NCBI RefSeq assembly: GCF_963678635.1
Contig: NC_087066.1
Span: 34,663,301 to 34,727,300, forward strand
Origin: Symsagittifera roscoffensis
Taxonomy: Eukaryota; Xenacoelomorpha; Acoela; Convolutidae
Direction: 5' to 3'
Length of the DNA: 64,000 nucleotides
Position numbers and translations under genes: made by a program. The stretch's first letter is position 1. Every line of letters begins with the position of its first letter. Positions 39,987 through 50,760 of this stretch are shown here, in pieces. The notes below the pieces were generated by a model. The model was given only the letters and a program-made list of their open reading frames with translations, made no database searches and was not told the origin of the DNA.

Positions 39987-40357
39987 ATCTGAACCATTGC
40001 TTACGCGCTTTCGGATTTACAATCTCGCCACAATTGGAAATCGGACAACCAACACATCAGTAGTAGTAGTAGTACTTCTGATTACGATAAAAAAAGTCAG
40101 ATGGTCACTGGAGGGTACCCCTAAACTAGCAAACTATCATTTTTAAGAAGAAAAATTAATAATTTTTGAAATCTGAACCATTGCTTACGCGCTATCGGAT
40201 TTACAATCGCGCAAGAATTGGAAAAGGGACAAACAACACATCAGTAGTAGTACAAATTCTGATTACGATAAATAAAAAAAATCATAAGTCCTCTGGAGGG
40301 TACCCCTATATTAGCAAACTATCAATTATAAGAAGATGAAATAATAGATTTTGAAAT
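39987..40357 (+). repeat. Tandem 184-bp repeat at a PLE end
   Basis: 39987-40170 and 40171-40357 both start ATCTGAACCATTGCTTACGC and both contain ACACATCAGTAGTAGTA, TCTGATTACGATAAA and CTGGAGGGTACCCCTA. They differ by scattered substitutions. They adjoin the hammerhead-like end of the minus-strand PLE. Confidence 0.85.
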
Positions 40358-42480
40358 TGAACGTTTTCGGAATTATGTCCATCTTCAGGTTATTAAAATT
40401 GATATAAGAAGATAAACAGACGTAAAAATTCTTAAAAGATCATCAAGTGGTTCTGAACAAAAAATAAATTTTTCCACCAACCAAGTTTAAGCATTCTTAT
40501 GTAAGAGTTTCGTAATCTTTAGTTTTCCTTCAACTTCTAAACCTTTTTGTAAGCTACCTACTCCTGAACCCATCCCGTTTGTGGATCCCAAGGCTCAGTT
40601 TTCTAATGTGTAGCGCTTCCAATGTTTTCCTTACGTTATTCGACTGATCTATTATCTCTCAACTCAACTGTGCTGTCGTCGCTTCCTCCCCACACTGACG
40701 TATGTGAAAGCCTACAGGCGATTTCTCGTTCTTAAGTTCCTCAATCATTGTGGCCAAATGTCGAACAGCTTGTCCAACATAGGTGGAATTGAATCAAAAA
40801 CAAGACAGTTTGGAGACCACATTGAATTTAAGATCAAATGAGAATGACAATCTAAGGGAGGCAAGAGCGGTTTTCATTTTCCGGGTCGTGAACAGATCTT
40901 GTGCGTTGGGATGCTCCGTACCTTGTTTGCAAACAGTTGAATTTGATTTCCTCGATATTGAGCGTGCGCATTAGGGGTTTTCCTTCCCGCTTGTCATTGG
41001 TTGCCTGAGTTTCTTTCTAAGCTGTTATTGATTTCAAGCCAAGAAATTTGCTCAGTGTTTCCGACTCAACTTTGGATGAACACTCCTCTTGGTACTGATT
41101 TATCTTCCATTGCTGTCTATTGATCACCATTGCTTCATGGTAATGCTCCCAAATAGATATGCTCCTAAGAATCTGGTGCAACGTACCCTCTATTGTTTTT
41201 CTCTTATACTGCAATGGTGCTTAACTGCTGAAGTTTAGAAGCGGGATATTATCCGCTGCTTTTTGATACCATCCACATTTAACTTGCTGGTTGCCATCTA
41301 CATATAAATTAATGACTAAAAAGGCAACCGTTCTTGTCTGCTGTTTCAAGTGTGAATTGCAATACCATGCGCGGTCGCCTTCAACACTCCTTTCATTATC
41401 GTCTACATATCGTAGGAAAATAGTCAGAACTTTCTCATCATTTTTCAATCAAAGGTTTGCCACAATGACCGCAGTGATGCAGCAATGGCCAATCCCTCAT
41501 TCTGTACATACCTTGTGTCGTTGCACTTAAAATGAATATGACTAACAGCCATGTACTCAAGGCTTTTGATTGTACTTATTGACAAGTCAGATGGCTCATT
41601 CTGGCTTTATATTTGATGAGCGCGATGTCACTGGCATCTTTGAGCGGAACAATTGTTCACATGTTTTTCATATACAAGGAAATGATACTCTCATCAGAGT
41701 CTAATTTAGTAGTCACTATCATAACCCTAGCTGATTCAGTTTTGGTCTCATTAATTGCACCCTCGATTTCATCAAAAAAATTTGCTAGTTTCCTACTCAA
41801 TTTCTCATGAGAATTCCCACGGAGAGAGAGAGAGGACATGTCGCGGAGGTTTATCTTTTTATGCACTCTAGCCATTCCATAAAGTCGTGCAAGGACTACC
41901 AATTGACCTCAACCTCGCATTTAAGCCATCTGTAATCTCAACTCTTTTGTTCATGCTCAATAGTTCTTTGTTCATTTTTCAATTTTTTGTATAATTGAAC
42001 CGATGATATTATCATTTCTCTCAAATTGTTCTGACTCTATTATTTGGGTCAGTTTCTGTTCTTCTCTGTGTTTTTTCATGACGCAAAATCCAACACCCTT
42101 ATCAAAAGATACCGCCTCTAGTTCGTTGTTTTTGAGATTTTTTCTAGCTTTTTCAATTCCCATATCACGTGAAGTGTGGCCTACTTTTTTTGTGTACGAC
42201 TTAGCAGCCGCTTCAAGTTCCCATAACTTTTCGCCAAGCACGTCATGCTTCTTCAGTTTCGGAAAAATCAATATCTGTTGAAAAGTGGATTTTATTGAAT
42301 AAGTCTTGCACTGGATGTTTAGGCCCCATAGACAGTAACTCATCCACCCATCCTGCCAGTTTTATCTCATCTAGTACCTTTACCGCTTTTCTGTGTACCT
42401 TTCCTAGGGGTCTGTGTTGTCTATCAGCTAACTGCTCTATTTTCTTTGAGTGACTGACGCGTTGTCCCTTGCTTCACGCA
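40358..42480 (-). mobile_element. PLE remnant lacking the PHD-like finger
   Basis: The minus strand gives a PLE N-terminal region (42343-41972, DKGVGFCVMKKHREEQKL), ARLYGMARVHKK (41890-41855), TTKLDSDESIISLYMKNM (motif A region, Asp lost), HFKCNDTRYVQNEGLAIAAS (motif B) and LTIFLRYVDDN (about 41430-41395). The spacing between motif B and YVDD is about 25 residues with no Cys pairs. 41221-41017 is the thumb region. It ends at a hammerhead-like core. Several stops make it dead. Confidence 0.8.
40365..40388 (-). ncRNA. Hammerhead-ribozyme-like core (PLE terminal region)
   Basis: The minus strand reads CTGAAGATGGACATAATTCC, GAAA and ACGTTCAA, with the palindrome AACGTT after the GAAA box. Stem II is short (GGA/TCC). 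It is probably a decayed copy of the motif. Confidence 0.45.
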
Positions 42481-45434
42481 GAATATAGTTAATGACTGAA
42501 AAAAAACTTAAATAGAGCCAGTTGAAGCATTCAACCCTCATTGTGGGATGAAAATGGTGATTCGAAAGGTGAGAAGGTCGCCAAAATCTGGACCCTCCCT
42601 AATTTTTTAAATATCCTTAAGTAATAGTAGTAGTACTAGTAGTAGTAGTAGTAGTAGTAGTAGTAAAAAATTTAGAGACAGTTGTCAAGGGTTTGCACCT
42701 ATATTCAAGTTCATCAGTTTAGTTTTATCTTGTTTGTGATGTTACAGTTTCCACATCTGCTTATTAATCTCCAAGTGCATTTGTTTTCCTCGGAGTAGTG
42801 TCTGGTAAAGAAATGCCAGTAAAATTTCTGTAAGATAACTTTGTTTATTTCGTTGCCAAAATTAGGGTGTGTGCGTGATACGTAGTTGAAGAGAAGTTTC
42901 GTTCGTCGGAAAAAGTTTTCTTCTGTTTTCATTAATGTTAACTTGTACAGCTTGTATTCTCCTCTTTGATTTTGTCTGGTGTTTCCTAGCAAAGCAACAT
43001 AATATAAGGTTCGATATATAGACTGAGTGGTAGTTTTGTTAGGGAAAAAGGCGGGTAAGGTTATTGATTTTTGATCCTAATATCCATTTTTTTTGCAACG
43101 TGTTGGACTTTTTCAAACTCTTGGAGGTTTCTCTTGCTTGGCCACCACGTTTTAGAAGCTTATTTTGCTGTCGGTTTTACGTATCCTGTATACGCGTTCA
43201 AATTAACCTTCCATTGGCAGACCGAATTTAGGTTTCTTTTAATCTAAAAGAGCGCATTCATTGCTTTTTTGGAACGTATTTGACATTTTTCAGACTAAGT
43301 TTAGGTTTTGATGTACAATGAGCCCTAGATCACGTTGGGATTCCAGTGGCTTCAAAGGACTGCCCATGAAATTGGCTTTTAGTGCTTCTTTAATATATAC
43401 AAAATGAGACTTCTTTGTATTGGGTGTCATCTTATTTTCGGAGAGCCATTTTTCCATTTTTCTGTTGTTTTGTTCATTTCACCTCGGCTCCGGATTATTG
43501 CTTTAAAGTCATCTGCATACCCATAACACGGTATTTGTTTCATCGTTTCAGGTAAATCATTGATGGAGAGGAGGAATATTAGTGGTCCAAGGATAGACCT
43601 TTGGGGTACACCGCTGGTCTCTTTTTTGTGGTGGGAATTTTTCTTATTGATTTGAACATATTGTTGTCCTTCAGATAGGTATGAATTGATTATGCCTATG
43701 ATACTTCCGCCTAGTCCATGCTCCTCAAGATTGAACCGCAGTTTATCATTGCGACTGTGTCAAAAAAACTGTAGTGTGGCCGATTGTATTTTCCGAAAAT
43801 CGTATTGACTGGGGTGGAATCTTTTCCAAAAAATATTATAAATTTTATCATTAATTAGTTTTTCAAAATTTTTAGAACTGCAACAAAGAAGGCTTATCGG
43901 TCTATAGCAAGTAACGTCTGCTTTATTTCCTTCTTTGAAAACTGGTGTAACCTGACTAATATTCCAAAATGTCGGAAAAGACCTTTTATTAAGAAAAATT
44001 GAAATAGTAGTTTCATGGATTTACAAAGAGTGCGATGGCATTTTTTCAGAAATAAATTTCCAATGTTAACTAGTCCGATTGGTTTCTCCGGATTTAGGTG
44101 GCTCATAAGGTCACTTGAATGTTTTTCAGATATTCTAATAACTTTCAATCCGCCTCGTATGCCCGTTAGAATCGGTGTTTTTTTTTGAACGAACACTGAT
44201 ATGAAGTAATCGTTCAGTAACTCAGCTTTACCGTAGTTTTCGTCGCTTTATAGCTTTCCAGATTTTATGGTAGGGGGAGAATAGGAGCTTTCCGTACACT
44301 TTTTGGATATTTTTGTTTTTTCCTAAATGCTCTACCTTGAAGAACGGTTTTCTCAAAATTCAGCTAGGTCGTTCTCAGATGATTCTTTAATTTGTTTTCC
44401 AAGTCGTTTCAGTTTGATAAGTTTCAAGTCGTTTCAGTTTGATTATTATGTTTGCTCATTTGCGGATTTCGTTTGCTCCATCAGGTTAGATGTAAAACTA
44501 GAGATCAATGGGGGTAGTTTTGATTGGTGTCCAATAATTCTTAGTATACATAGGTCAATTTTGTACAAGAGCCATTTGTACCATTGATTTCGCAATACGT
44601 TTGGTTTACTATAGCTTTTTTGCTATAAGTTTTGTTTACTAATTTAACCATTGGTGCTTTGATTTCAGTTTTTGGGTATTCGGACATTAAAATGGTTTTA
44701 ATTGACTCATAATTCGAGAAGCTTTTGTGGTGAAAACATATTTGGTTAGCAAGATTTTCATAGTAGACGCAAATAATGATGAACTCTGTATTATTACACA
44801 AAGCAACAACCAATTGATCAATTGCTAGATTACAAAAGTTATTTTTGACCAGTTTGGTGCGAAGTTCTGTTGGTACAAGTTTTTTGAAGACATAGGGTTC
44901 CAGTTTGTTTGAGAAAATCTAACGTCACCTGTAATTACGGCAGTTTTACAATCAAGTTCAAAAGCCTTTTAGGTTGATTTTTTCAATTATTGAATTAAAG
45001 TCTGCGACATTCCATTGGTATTGGCTAGGAAACGGGGCATAATAGACGCAGCATATAAAAAATTAATTTTCTTTTATTGACAGTTTTTTTGGTTGTGTAA
45101 TCTTTGTGATTGAAATCTATTTGGGCGTGCTCGTGGTGAAGTTTCATTTTTGATTGCAATGAAGACTCCGCCATATTTTGTCTTTTTGTCCAACGATAAC
45201 CGTCTGTCTTTTGTTTGGAATGTCTGATGTTAGCAGGACGCTGTTATGCATACGATGTCACAGTCAACTGAATTCGAAGTGTTAGAAAACTTTGCGCGAC
45301 TATTTATTTTTATGATACTTTGAAAATTGCATATGAGCAATGTCAGTGTTGACTGCTCTCTCATTTTTGGTTCCGTTTTTATTTTCATTTGGTTTTTCTA
45401 GGGAGCTTTTTCGAGTGAGACCAAGTTTCTGTTT

Positions 45435-45737
45435 TCATAGATTTCGACGCAGCAAATTTCTTATTCTCGTATCTTTTGTGTCTAAGTTATTGTTCTTATC
45501 ATCAATAAGTTGTCTACGCGTTTTGAGGTGTTCGTTTTGTTCTTTCGTATCAGTGCTGTTTAATTCTGGGTTGATATAGACCACTTGATTGTATTCTTTT
45601 AATTCATAGGCTGATCCTAAAATCAAATCTCGGCTAATAGGGTTTTTGGTGTTTATCAAAAACGTTCGTGGTTTCGCTTTATCTTTTTCATATTTGCAAA
45701 ACTCCAATTTCTTTGATATCGGCGGGAAGTTTATCAT
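45435..45737 (-). pseudogene. LINE ORF1, C-terminal part
   Basis: 100 codons with KPRTFLINTKNPISRDLILG, YINPELNSTDTKEQNEHLKT and RRQLIDDKN. This is the style of the RNA-binding C-terminus of LINE ORF1 proteins (basic, 'ELT..D...' segment). It is separated from the N-terminal part by a stop. A copy is at 53075-53377. Confidence 0.6.
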
Positions 45738-45905
45738 CGACCGTGTCAGTGTTTTTCTCGAATATACCTCTTAAATAGGTGCCTAGAATTTTTTTTCAGG
45801 AACTTCAACAGATTTTCCGAGTTTCTTTTTTCCTAAAGATTGCTTGTATTTTTTGGGTCATTATTCACATCTTTGGCTTCATTTTGCACATTGCTCATTT
45901 TTTTG

Positions 45906-46253
45906 TTAAATTTTTTCAATTTTTCCGGTCAGTGTTTGCATTTTTTCCTGAAGTTTTTCCATTTGATCATTCGTTCCTTCTCGAAACTTTCTCAGTTGTT
46001 GATCTAATTGATCATTTTCGTGTTTGGTTTTGACATTGATCAAGAAAGTTTGTTTTTTCGATTTGCAGTTACTGCAGATGTGTGGGAGACTGTCCTTCAA
46101 TTTTATGAGAACATGAATGTTTTTCTGATCAAACTCGGTACACTCTGAACTAGGGGGGAGTAACTTTTTGCAGAAACAACAAACGAAATTGTTATCGTTT
46201 TTTATTTTTTTTTGCAGTTGCGCAGTTTCGGGGGTCATTTTGCTACGTAACAC
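45906..46253 (-). pseudogene. LINE ORF1, zinc-finger and coiled-coil part
   Basis: 115 codons: FVCCFCKKLLPPSSEC and HICSNCKSKKQ supply Cys/His pairs of a PHD-like or treble-clef finger. After that, a charged heptad-rich stretch (LDQQLRKFREGTNDQMEKLQ) is a likely coiled coil for ORF1 multimerisation. A duplicate is at 53546-53885, with a 2-base insertion in a T run that shifts its first part. Confidence 0.65.
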
Positions 46254-47162
46254 GAGTTTTTATTAGGAGTTTATACTTTCTTCTTCAATTGAGGTGAGAA
46301 ACTTAAATGGTTCCAATGGAAAATTTGTTTTCGAACTTTAGACCGGTGAAACCTGAAAAGTTCTTTGGCTAAATTCAAGTATCAAAATTTCTATTCCCCG
46401 TGGAACCTAATGGGTCATTTGGGGAAAATAATCTGGTATATAATAGGATACATTTTCAACATGATAACCCCAAAAAAATAGAACGATCACTACTTCCAAT
46501 TTCGACAAATAGTGTGGCAGTTGTTGGTAGGGCAACCAATATCTTCAAAGAATTCTTCATCGTTGAGTTCTTTGCTGTGTTTTTTGTAGAAAACTTTTTC
46601 GTTTACCAAGTTTTTTAAAGGTTTTTAGAGGTTTTTTCGTTCTCCAGACAGATACGTTTTTACTCGGCTTTCGCTCACTAGTCGCTTGAAGAATGTCGTT
46701 GACACCATTCAATCGAGTTTGATTTTCGTCGCGTTCACGATTTGCTAGAACAAATGCAGTCTTTGCTCGATCGCAGAGAAAGTTCGCAAGATCGTAATTT
46801 TGTCAGCTACTGAACTCACAGGGGTATCTGTTAGCGTTGTATATTCAAACTTAAACTATAGTCCATATGTAACATGGCTAACAATCAAATAACTGACTTG
46901 TCAGAGTTGGAAAATTTTCCCAAATCGAATTTTTATAACAATGAAAGAACAAAAATTTAAAAATCTCAGAAATTTACAGGAAAATGTTACTAATTTTTAC
47001 GTAATTTATCATGTTATTACAGTTGTTTAAATTTCATTGATTGAAAAAGTTTTAGAGCATTTTAAAACATGATTTCAAAAAATATTTAGAGCATTTCAAA
47101 ACACGATTCTCATTTTTTCAGATATTGGATTGGTTTGTAAATATTGTGAAAAAGATTTAATC

Positions 47163-47187
47163 CTGATGATGCACAAAATGTACGAAA
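47163..47187 (+). ncRNA. Hammerhead-ribozyme-like core, upstream pseudo-LTR
   Basis: CTGATGA, GCAC-AAAAT-GTAC and GAAA. One stem II pair is altered and the following sequence is a T run rather than ACGTT, so activity is doubtful. A copy is at 54805-54829. Confidence 0.5.
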
Positions 47188-47529
47188 TTTTTTTTTATAT
47201 AACATTTTAAAATTCTTATTACCATTTTTGTTGAATTCCAACCCTTTTTAGCGATATGCTATAAGCAAACTTTTATATTCCTTACAGTTATAAATAAAGT
47301 CATTTTTCCATTTTTTTTTCTCTACCATTTGTTCAAAATTTTACTACCGCTTTTTGTTCATAATGTCAAGTCAATTTTTTTTGAGTTAAGCTGGCAATGA
47401 ATTTAGCTGCCAGCTACATTTATCACAGCCTGAAAGATCTTGAGCTAGAGGAACGAAAAGAGACGCAGCAGAAAGTCTACGCAGTCTCCGGCCTTTCTTT
47501 GAAGCCCAATAATTGAACAGGGGAAGAAT

Positions 47530-47835
47530 TTGCGAGTATTATTGGAACAGCAACCTCTGGCCAGTAAGCAGATTGTCCTCTGGCACGATGTACTGAACAA
47601 CGGCATATCATCCCATCGCACTAACAACTATACGCCCTGCCCACTTGATGAACTACTGCCGTATCTGCAATCGAAGCGAAAACAAATAAGTGCCATTGTC
47701 TACTACAGCAGAACGGGCACTCCCGATATTTTTGAGGATCTATGGAAGACAGACATAATTGTCATAAAGACAACCGGTAACCTTCTCTCTAGAAGCAAGA
47801 GACAGAATCCTGCGGTCCTCAGAGATTATCTCTAA
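47530..47835 (+). CDS. PLE-associated upstream ORF, unknown function (unit 1)
   Basis: 101 codons with IVLWHDVLNNGISSHRTNNY, ISAIVYYSRTGTPDIFEDLW and LLSRSKRQNPAVL. It is homologous to 34353-34874. In-frame sequence after the stop (LHQLSKLELKSLRVVL) continues the similarity, so this copy is truncated by one stop codon. It precedes the RT. Confidence 0.6.
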   Translation: MRVLLEQQPLASKQIVLWHDVLNNGISSHRTNNYTPCPLDELLPYLQSKRKQISAIVYYSRTGTPDIFEDLWKTDIIVIKTTGNLLSRSKRQNPAVLRDYL

Positions 47836-48292
47836 CTGCACCAGTTAAGCAAACTGGAATTGAAGTCACTACGGGTGGTGCTGTCCGGTGGAGACCACCT
47901 GCCAGGCATTTTCTCAAAAACACGGGTCCAGACCATCGCAGGGACGCCGCCGGGCAAAGGCACGGAGAGCGCAGATGTTGGCTGGGGACCTTCGGCTGGA
48001 GCCGAACGACCAATAAGTGGTATGATATTGTTGAGGTTGTTTTTTCTTTGCTGAGTGCCACATGAGTTTAAGTGCTCGTGGCCTGCAAAGAAGAGATGAC
48101 AGCAATTTTGCTGCCACCACCATTCCTTAGATTGGTCCTGAAGAAAAAACTCACTTGGAAACTTGAGTTAGATTATTTAAAACATTTTAGCAAAATTAAT
48201 AGCAGTTTCCCGAGAATTAAATATCTGAGAAAGTGTCTCGATAACGACATTATACCAAATTTTTCACAATTTTGCGTGCTTGATAACGGTGT

Positions 48293-49600
48293 TTGTTGGG
48301 TCAAGCGGTGCACAGCTTTCAATTGAGACTCCTGGGATCTGAGAAAAACCAGGCAAATGCGGATAGAGCTAAGGCATCAGGTAACCTAGCGAAAGCAACG
48401 GAGGTAGTGAGAAGGGGTTTAGATGAGAAGTGGTGGCCTTCGGTAATATTCTATCTGACCCTGCAAGCAAGGTGTAGTGTCAATAATATGATAAGCCGAC
48501 AAAAGAAAAAGCTTGAAAAACTTCCGGAAAGACAGGAAAGACCATCAAAAAACTTGGATGAAAGGTCAGTCAGAATCTTAGATGAAGTGATTTTGCCGCC
48601 ATGGGTGCGGGAAGTTTTAATTTTTGAATCAAAACACCCGGTACAAGACAACATATGAGAAGAAATTGAAAATTTTTTTACAGGCAGAATAATTTAATGA
48701 GAGTAAGAACCTGACAGACAGCGTGATCATGAAAATTAAAAAAGACATAAACAAAGAATTACTCGTCATGAAAAAGAAGGACGAGATTGGCGAAGCGATG
48801 ATTACTAGGTTGAGATCAACGGGGGTACAGCCGGCTAGGCTGTATGGATTAGCAAAAGTACATAAACAAGACACACCACTTCGTCCCGTCCTTTCTGCAC
48901 CTAGTAGCTCATATGACAACCTATATAAAGCTTTGGCAGAGTAATTTGGTGAAATTGAGGGGGCAAATATAGAAACGAACAGAACACTCAAATGGTCCGG
49001 GAGATCTTGTAGAGAATTGAACTGGACTCTGATGAGAGTATAATCTCCCTTCATGTAAAGAGTTTGTACACTAATGTCCCGCTCAAGGAAGCTGTTGAAA
49101 TAGCCCTGAGAAGATAATATAAGCAAATTAATCATCCGGAAAAAAATCCTAAAACTATGAAAAAAACTTAAAAATTTTGGCAGTGAGTAAGGTACACTTA
49201 AAATGCAATGGTTTGTGGCATGTAGAAAAAGACGAATTAGCAATGGGCGCCTTCTTGCTGTAATATTGGCCAATTTGTGGCTCAAAGAAAACGAACCTGC
49301 ATTAAAGAAAGAAGTGCTAAATTGACTGTGCTAAATGAGGATAACAACGAATTCTGCCCTGGATGTCAGAAAGAGGTGACATATCGATCTAAAGGGTTAA
49401 ATGCGAAGCTTGTTTGAACTGGTACCACTTAGGATGTGGTAACATATCGGATTCCGAATACGCAGACATCGCTGAAACAGTATGATTTTGCACGACTTGC
49501 AAAAAACAACAAGAAGCAGACCGGACTGAGAGTGGTGTTAAAGTTTTTCTAAGATTTGTGGACGACATAATTAGAACTGTCAAGGGTGATCCTGGGGTAG
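48293..49600 (+). pseudogene. PLE reverse transcriptase with PHD-like insertion (unit 1)
   Basis: 48293-48658 encodes the N-terminal region (KKKLEKLPERQERPSKNL, LPPWVREVL). A gap follows, then 48723-48944 (RLYGLAKVHKQDTPLRPVLS, the PLE finger motif). Motif A region reads HVKSLYTNVPL with Asp replaced by His. Motif B ends at DELAMGA with a frame change into LAVILANLWLKENEPALKKE. The PHD-like finger follows at 49355-49500. Motif C reads VKVFLRFVDDIIRTVKGD (VDD at 49558-49566). Confidence 0.85.
49355..49500 (+). pseudogene. PHD-like zinc finger between RT motifs B and C (unit 1)
   Basis: FCPGCQKEVTYRSKGL, then after a frame change KCEACLNWYHLGCGNISDSE and TV-stop-FCTTC. The ligands are C-x2-C, C-x2-C-x4-H-x2-C, C-x2-C. 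The TGA sits where the 32518 homologue has the Trp of VWYC. Downstream about 18 residues is RT motif C. Confidence 0.85.
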
Positions 49601-50037
49601 TTCTCGAGACTAGCAAAAAATTGAATCTAAACTTGCAGTTCACCATAGAAGAACTTGGTAGTAACTATAATTTGGCTTTTTGGATTTATGTGTCAACGTG
49701 GACTCAGGAAAAAAGGTCACATGTGGGTGGTATCTAAAACCCACAGATACCGGCACCATTCTAAATTTTAGAGGTTCCGCACCTTTGCGATACAAAAGAA
49801 TTGTTATTGAAGGGACGCTCCAAAGGACTTTCAGAAGTACCTCATCATGAGAAATTTTTGACCGGGCATAGGAAACAAATCGGAAACAATAGATTGAAAA
49901 TCAATATTCGAAAAATTGGTCCGACTGGGTAGTGTTTGAAACTCTTAACAAGATCAATGAGGGAAAGAAAAATTTAGAGGTGACGGCATCAAAACCGGGA
50001 AATGATAAATGGTTGAAAGACTCACCCACTTTTTACA

Positions 50038-50310
50038 ATGCAATATCGAGGCAATCTATCTCAACTGTTCGCTGCAAAGGTTCAACAAATGTCCGGGGCA
50101 CAAATAATTTTTACAACAAGAAAATTGAAAACGTGCTTGCCATCCCTCAAAGATTCCTTTGTTCGTGAAATGAGATCCAAAGTGGTGTTTAAGCTTACAT
50201 GTAGTGGATGTAACTCCTCCCATGTCGGCCAGACAGTCCGAAATTTAGCCACGAGGGTCGATGAGCACCACAAAGGGGACAGTAGGGCAGCACTTGTTAT
50301 AATGTATTAG
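50038..50310 (+). pseudogene. PLE GIY-YIG endonuclease remnant (unit 1)
   Basis: It reads MQYRGNLSQLFAAKVQ, IIFTTRKLKTCLPSLKDSF, then VFKLTCSGCNSSHVGQTVRN and LATRVDEHHKGD. It corresponds to the PLE GIY-YIG lead-in and first motifs, with Tyr of YVGQT changed to His. A stop follows. Confidence 0.8.
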
Positions 50311-50352
50311 GGAGGTAGGCGGTACTGCGGAGCTGAAGTCAGATATTATAGA

Positions 50353-50393
50353 CCAAACAGCCAACACTCAGAAGCTGCGTGTTGGCTGTTTGG
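50353..50393. repeat. 15-bp perfect inverted repeat in the PLE 3' coding end
   Basis: CCAAACAGCCAACAC, an 11-base spacer, then GTGTTGGCTGTTTGG. The right arm interrupts the expected protein sequence after KLRV, so it looks like a small inverted duplication. A copy is at 57996-58036. Confidence 0.85.
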
Positions 50394-50702
50394 AGGGTGA
50401 GGCCGAGAATCAACACACGCGATGAATTCAGGAACCGGGAATTAACACTAAAAATATAGCCCACGTATAACATGGCTAAAATTTAAATAATCCAAAATCG
50501 AATATTTTTATCAATGAAAGAACAAAAACTAAAAATTCTCAGGAATTTACAGGAAAATGTTATTAATGGTTACGTTATTTATTATGTAATTCCAGTTGTT
50601 AAAATTGGATTGGTCCAAAACGTTTTAGAGCTTTTTTAGACATGATTCTCATTTTTTCAGATCTTTCATCAATTTGTAAACATTGTTAAGAAATTTTTAG
50701 TC

Positions 50703-50727
50703 CTGATGATGCTCAAAATGTGCGAAA
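50703..50727 (+). ncRNA. Hammerhead-ribozyme-like core, downstream pseudo-LTR
   Basis: CTGATGA, stem II around GCTC-AAAAT-GTGC (one mismatch) and GAAA. Upstream TAAGAAATTT can pair with downstream AAATTTCTTA (50750-50757) as a stem I. This is the most complete hammerhead context in the window. A copy is at 58346-58370. Confidence 0.55.
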
Positions 50728-50760
50728 ACATTGAAATTGGCATTTTAAATTTCTTATATA

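Larger units (their letters stand above)
42622..46260 (-). mobile_element. Decayed LINE with zinc-finger ORF1 and (TAC)n tail
   Basis: Right to left: ORF1 N-terminus with Cys pairs and a coiled coil (46253-45906), ORF1 C-terminus (45737-45435), endonuclease remnants (about 45250-44541), and RT remnants (about 44200-43400) that include GVPQRSILGPLIFLLSINDL and GYADDFKAI near 43530-43500. The C-terminal region (42992-42714) leads to a TAC microsatellite (about 42664-42625). Similar tail and RT style suggest kinship with 27940-30180. The 5' part (44973 onward) is inside the 7.64-kb duplication. Confidence 0.8.
46857..50760 (+). mobile_element. PLE with pseudo-LTRs, in duplication unit 1
   Basis: Pseudo-LTRs at 46857-47215 and 50455-50757 share ATAACATGGCTAA, GAAAGAACAAAAA, TTTACAGGAAAATGTTA and TGATTCTCATTTTTTCAGAT-type sequence, and each carries a hammerhead-like core. 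Between them are the upstream ORF, RT with an internal PHD-like finger, and GIY-YIG. The RT N-terminal third has an internal deletion near 48660, motif A Asp is His, and several stops occur, so it is not autonomous. It is duplicated at 54499-58403. Confidence 0.88.

Noticed and set aside
45340-46033. Plus-strand hydrophobic frames (and copies at 52980-53673) that look like membrane proteins
   Set aside because: They are antisense to LINE ORF1; the Phe/Leu richness comes from Lys/Glu-rich codons on the other strand.
47819-48123. Minus-strand frames opposite the PLE upstream ORF region
   Set aside because: They are shadows of the plus-strand element with no independent support.
48629-49285. 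218-codon minus-strand frame opposite PLE RT
   Set aside because: The plus strand carries RT motifs (RLYGLAKVHK, SLYTNVP); this frame is antisense.
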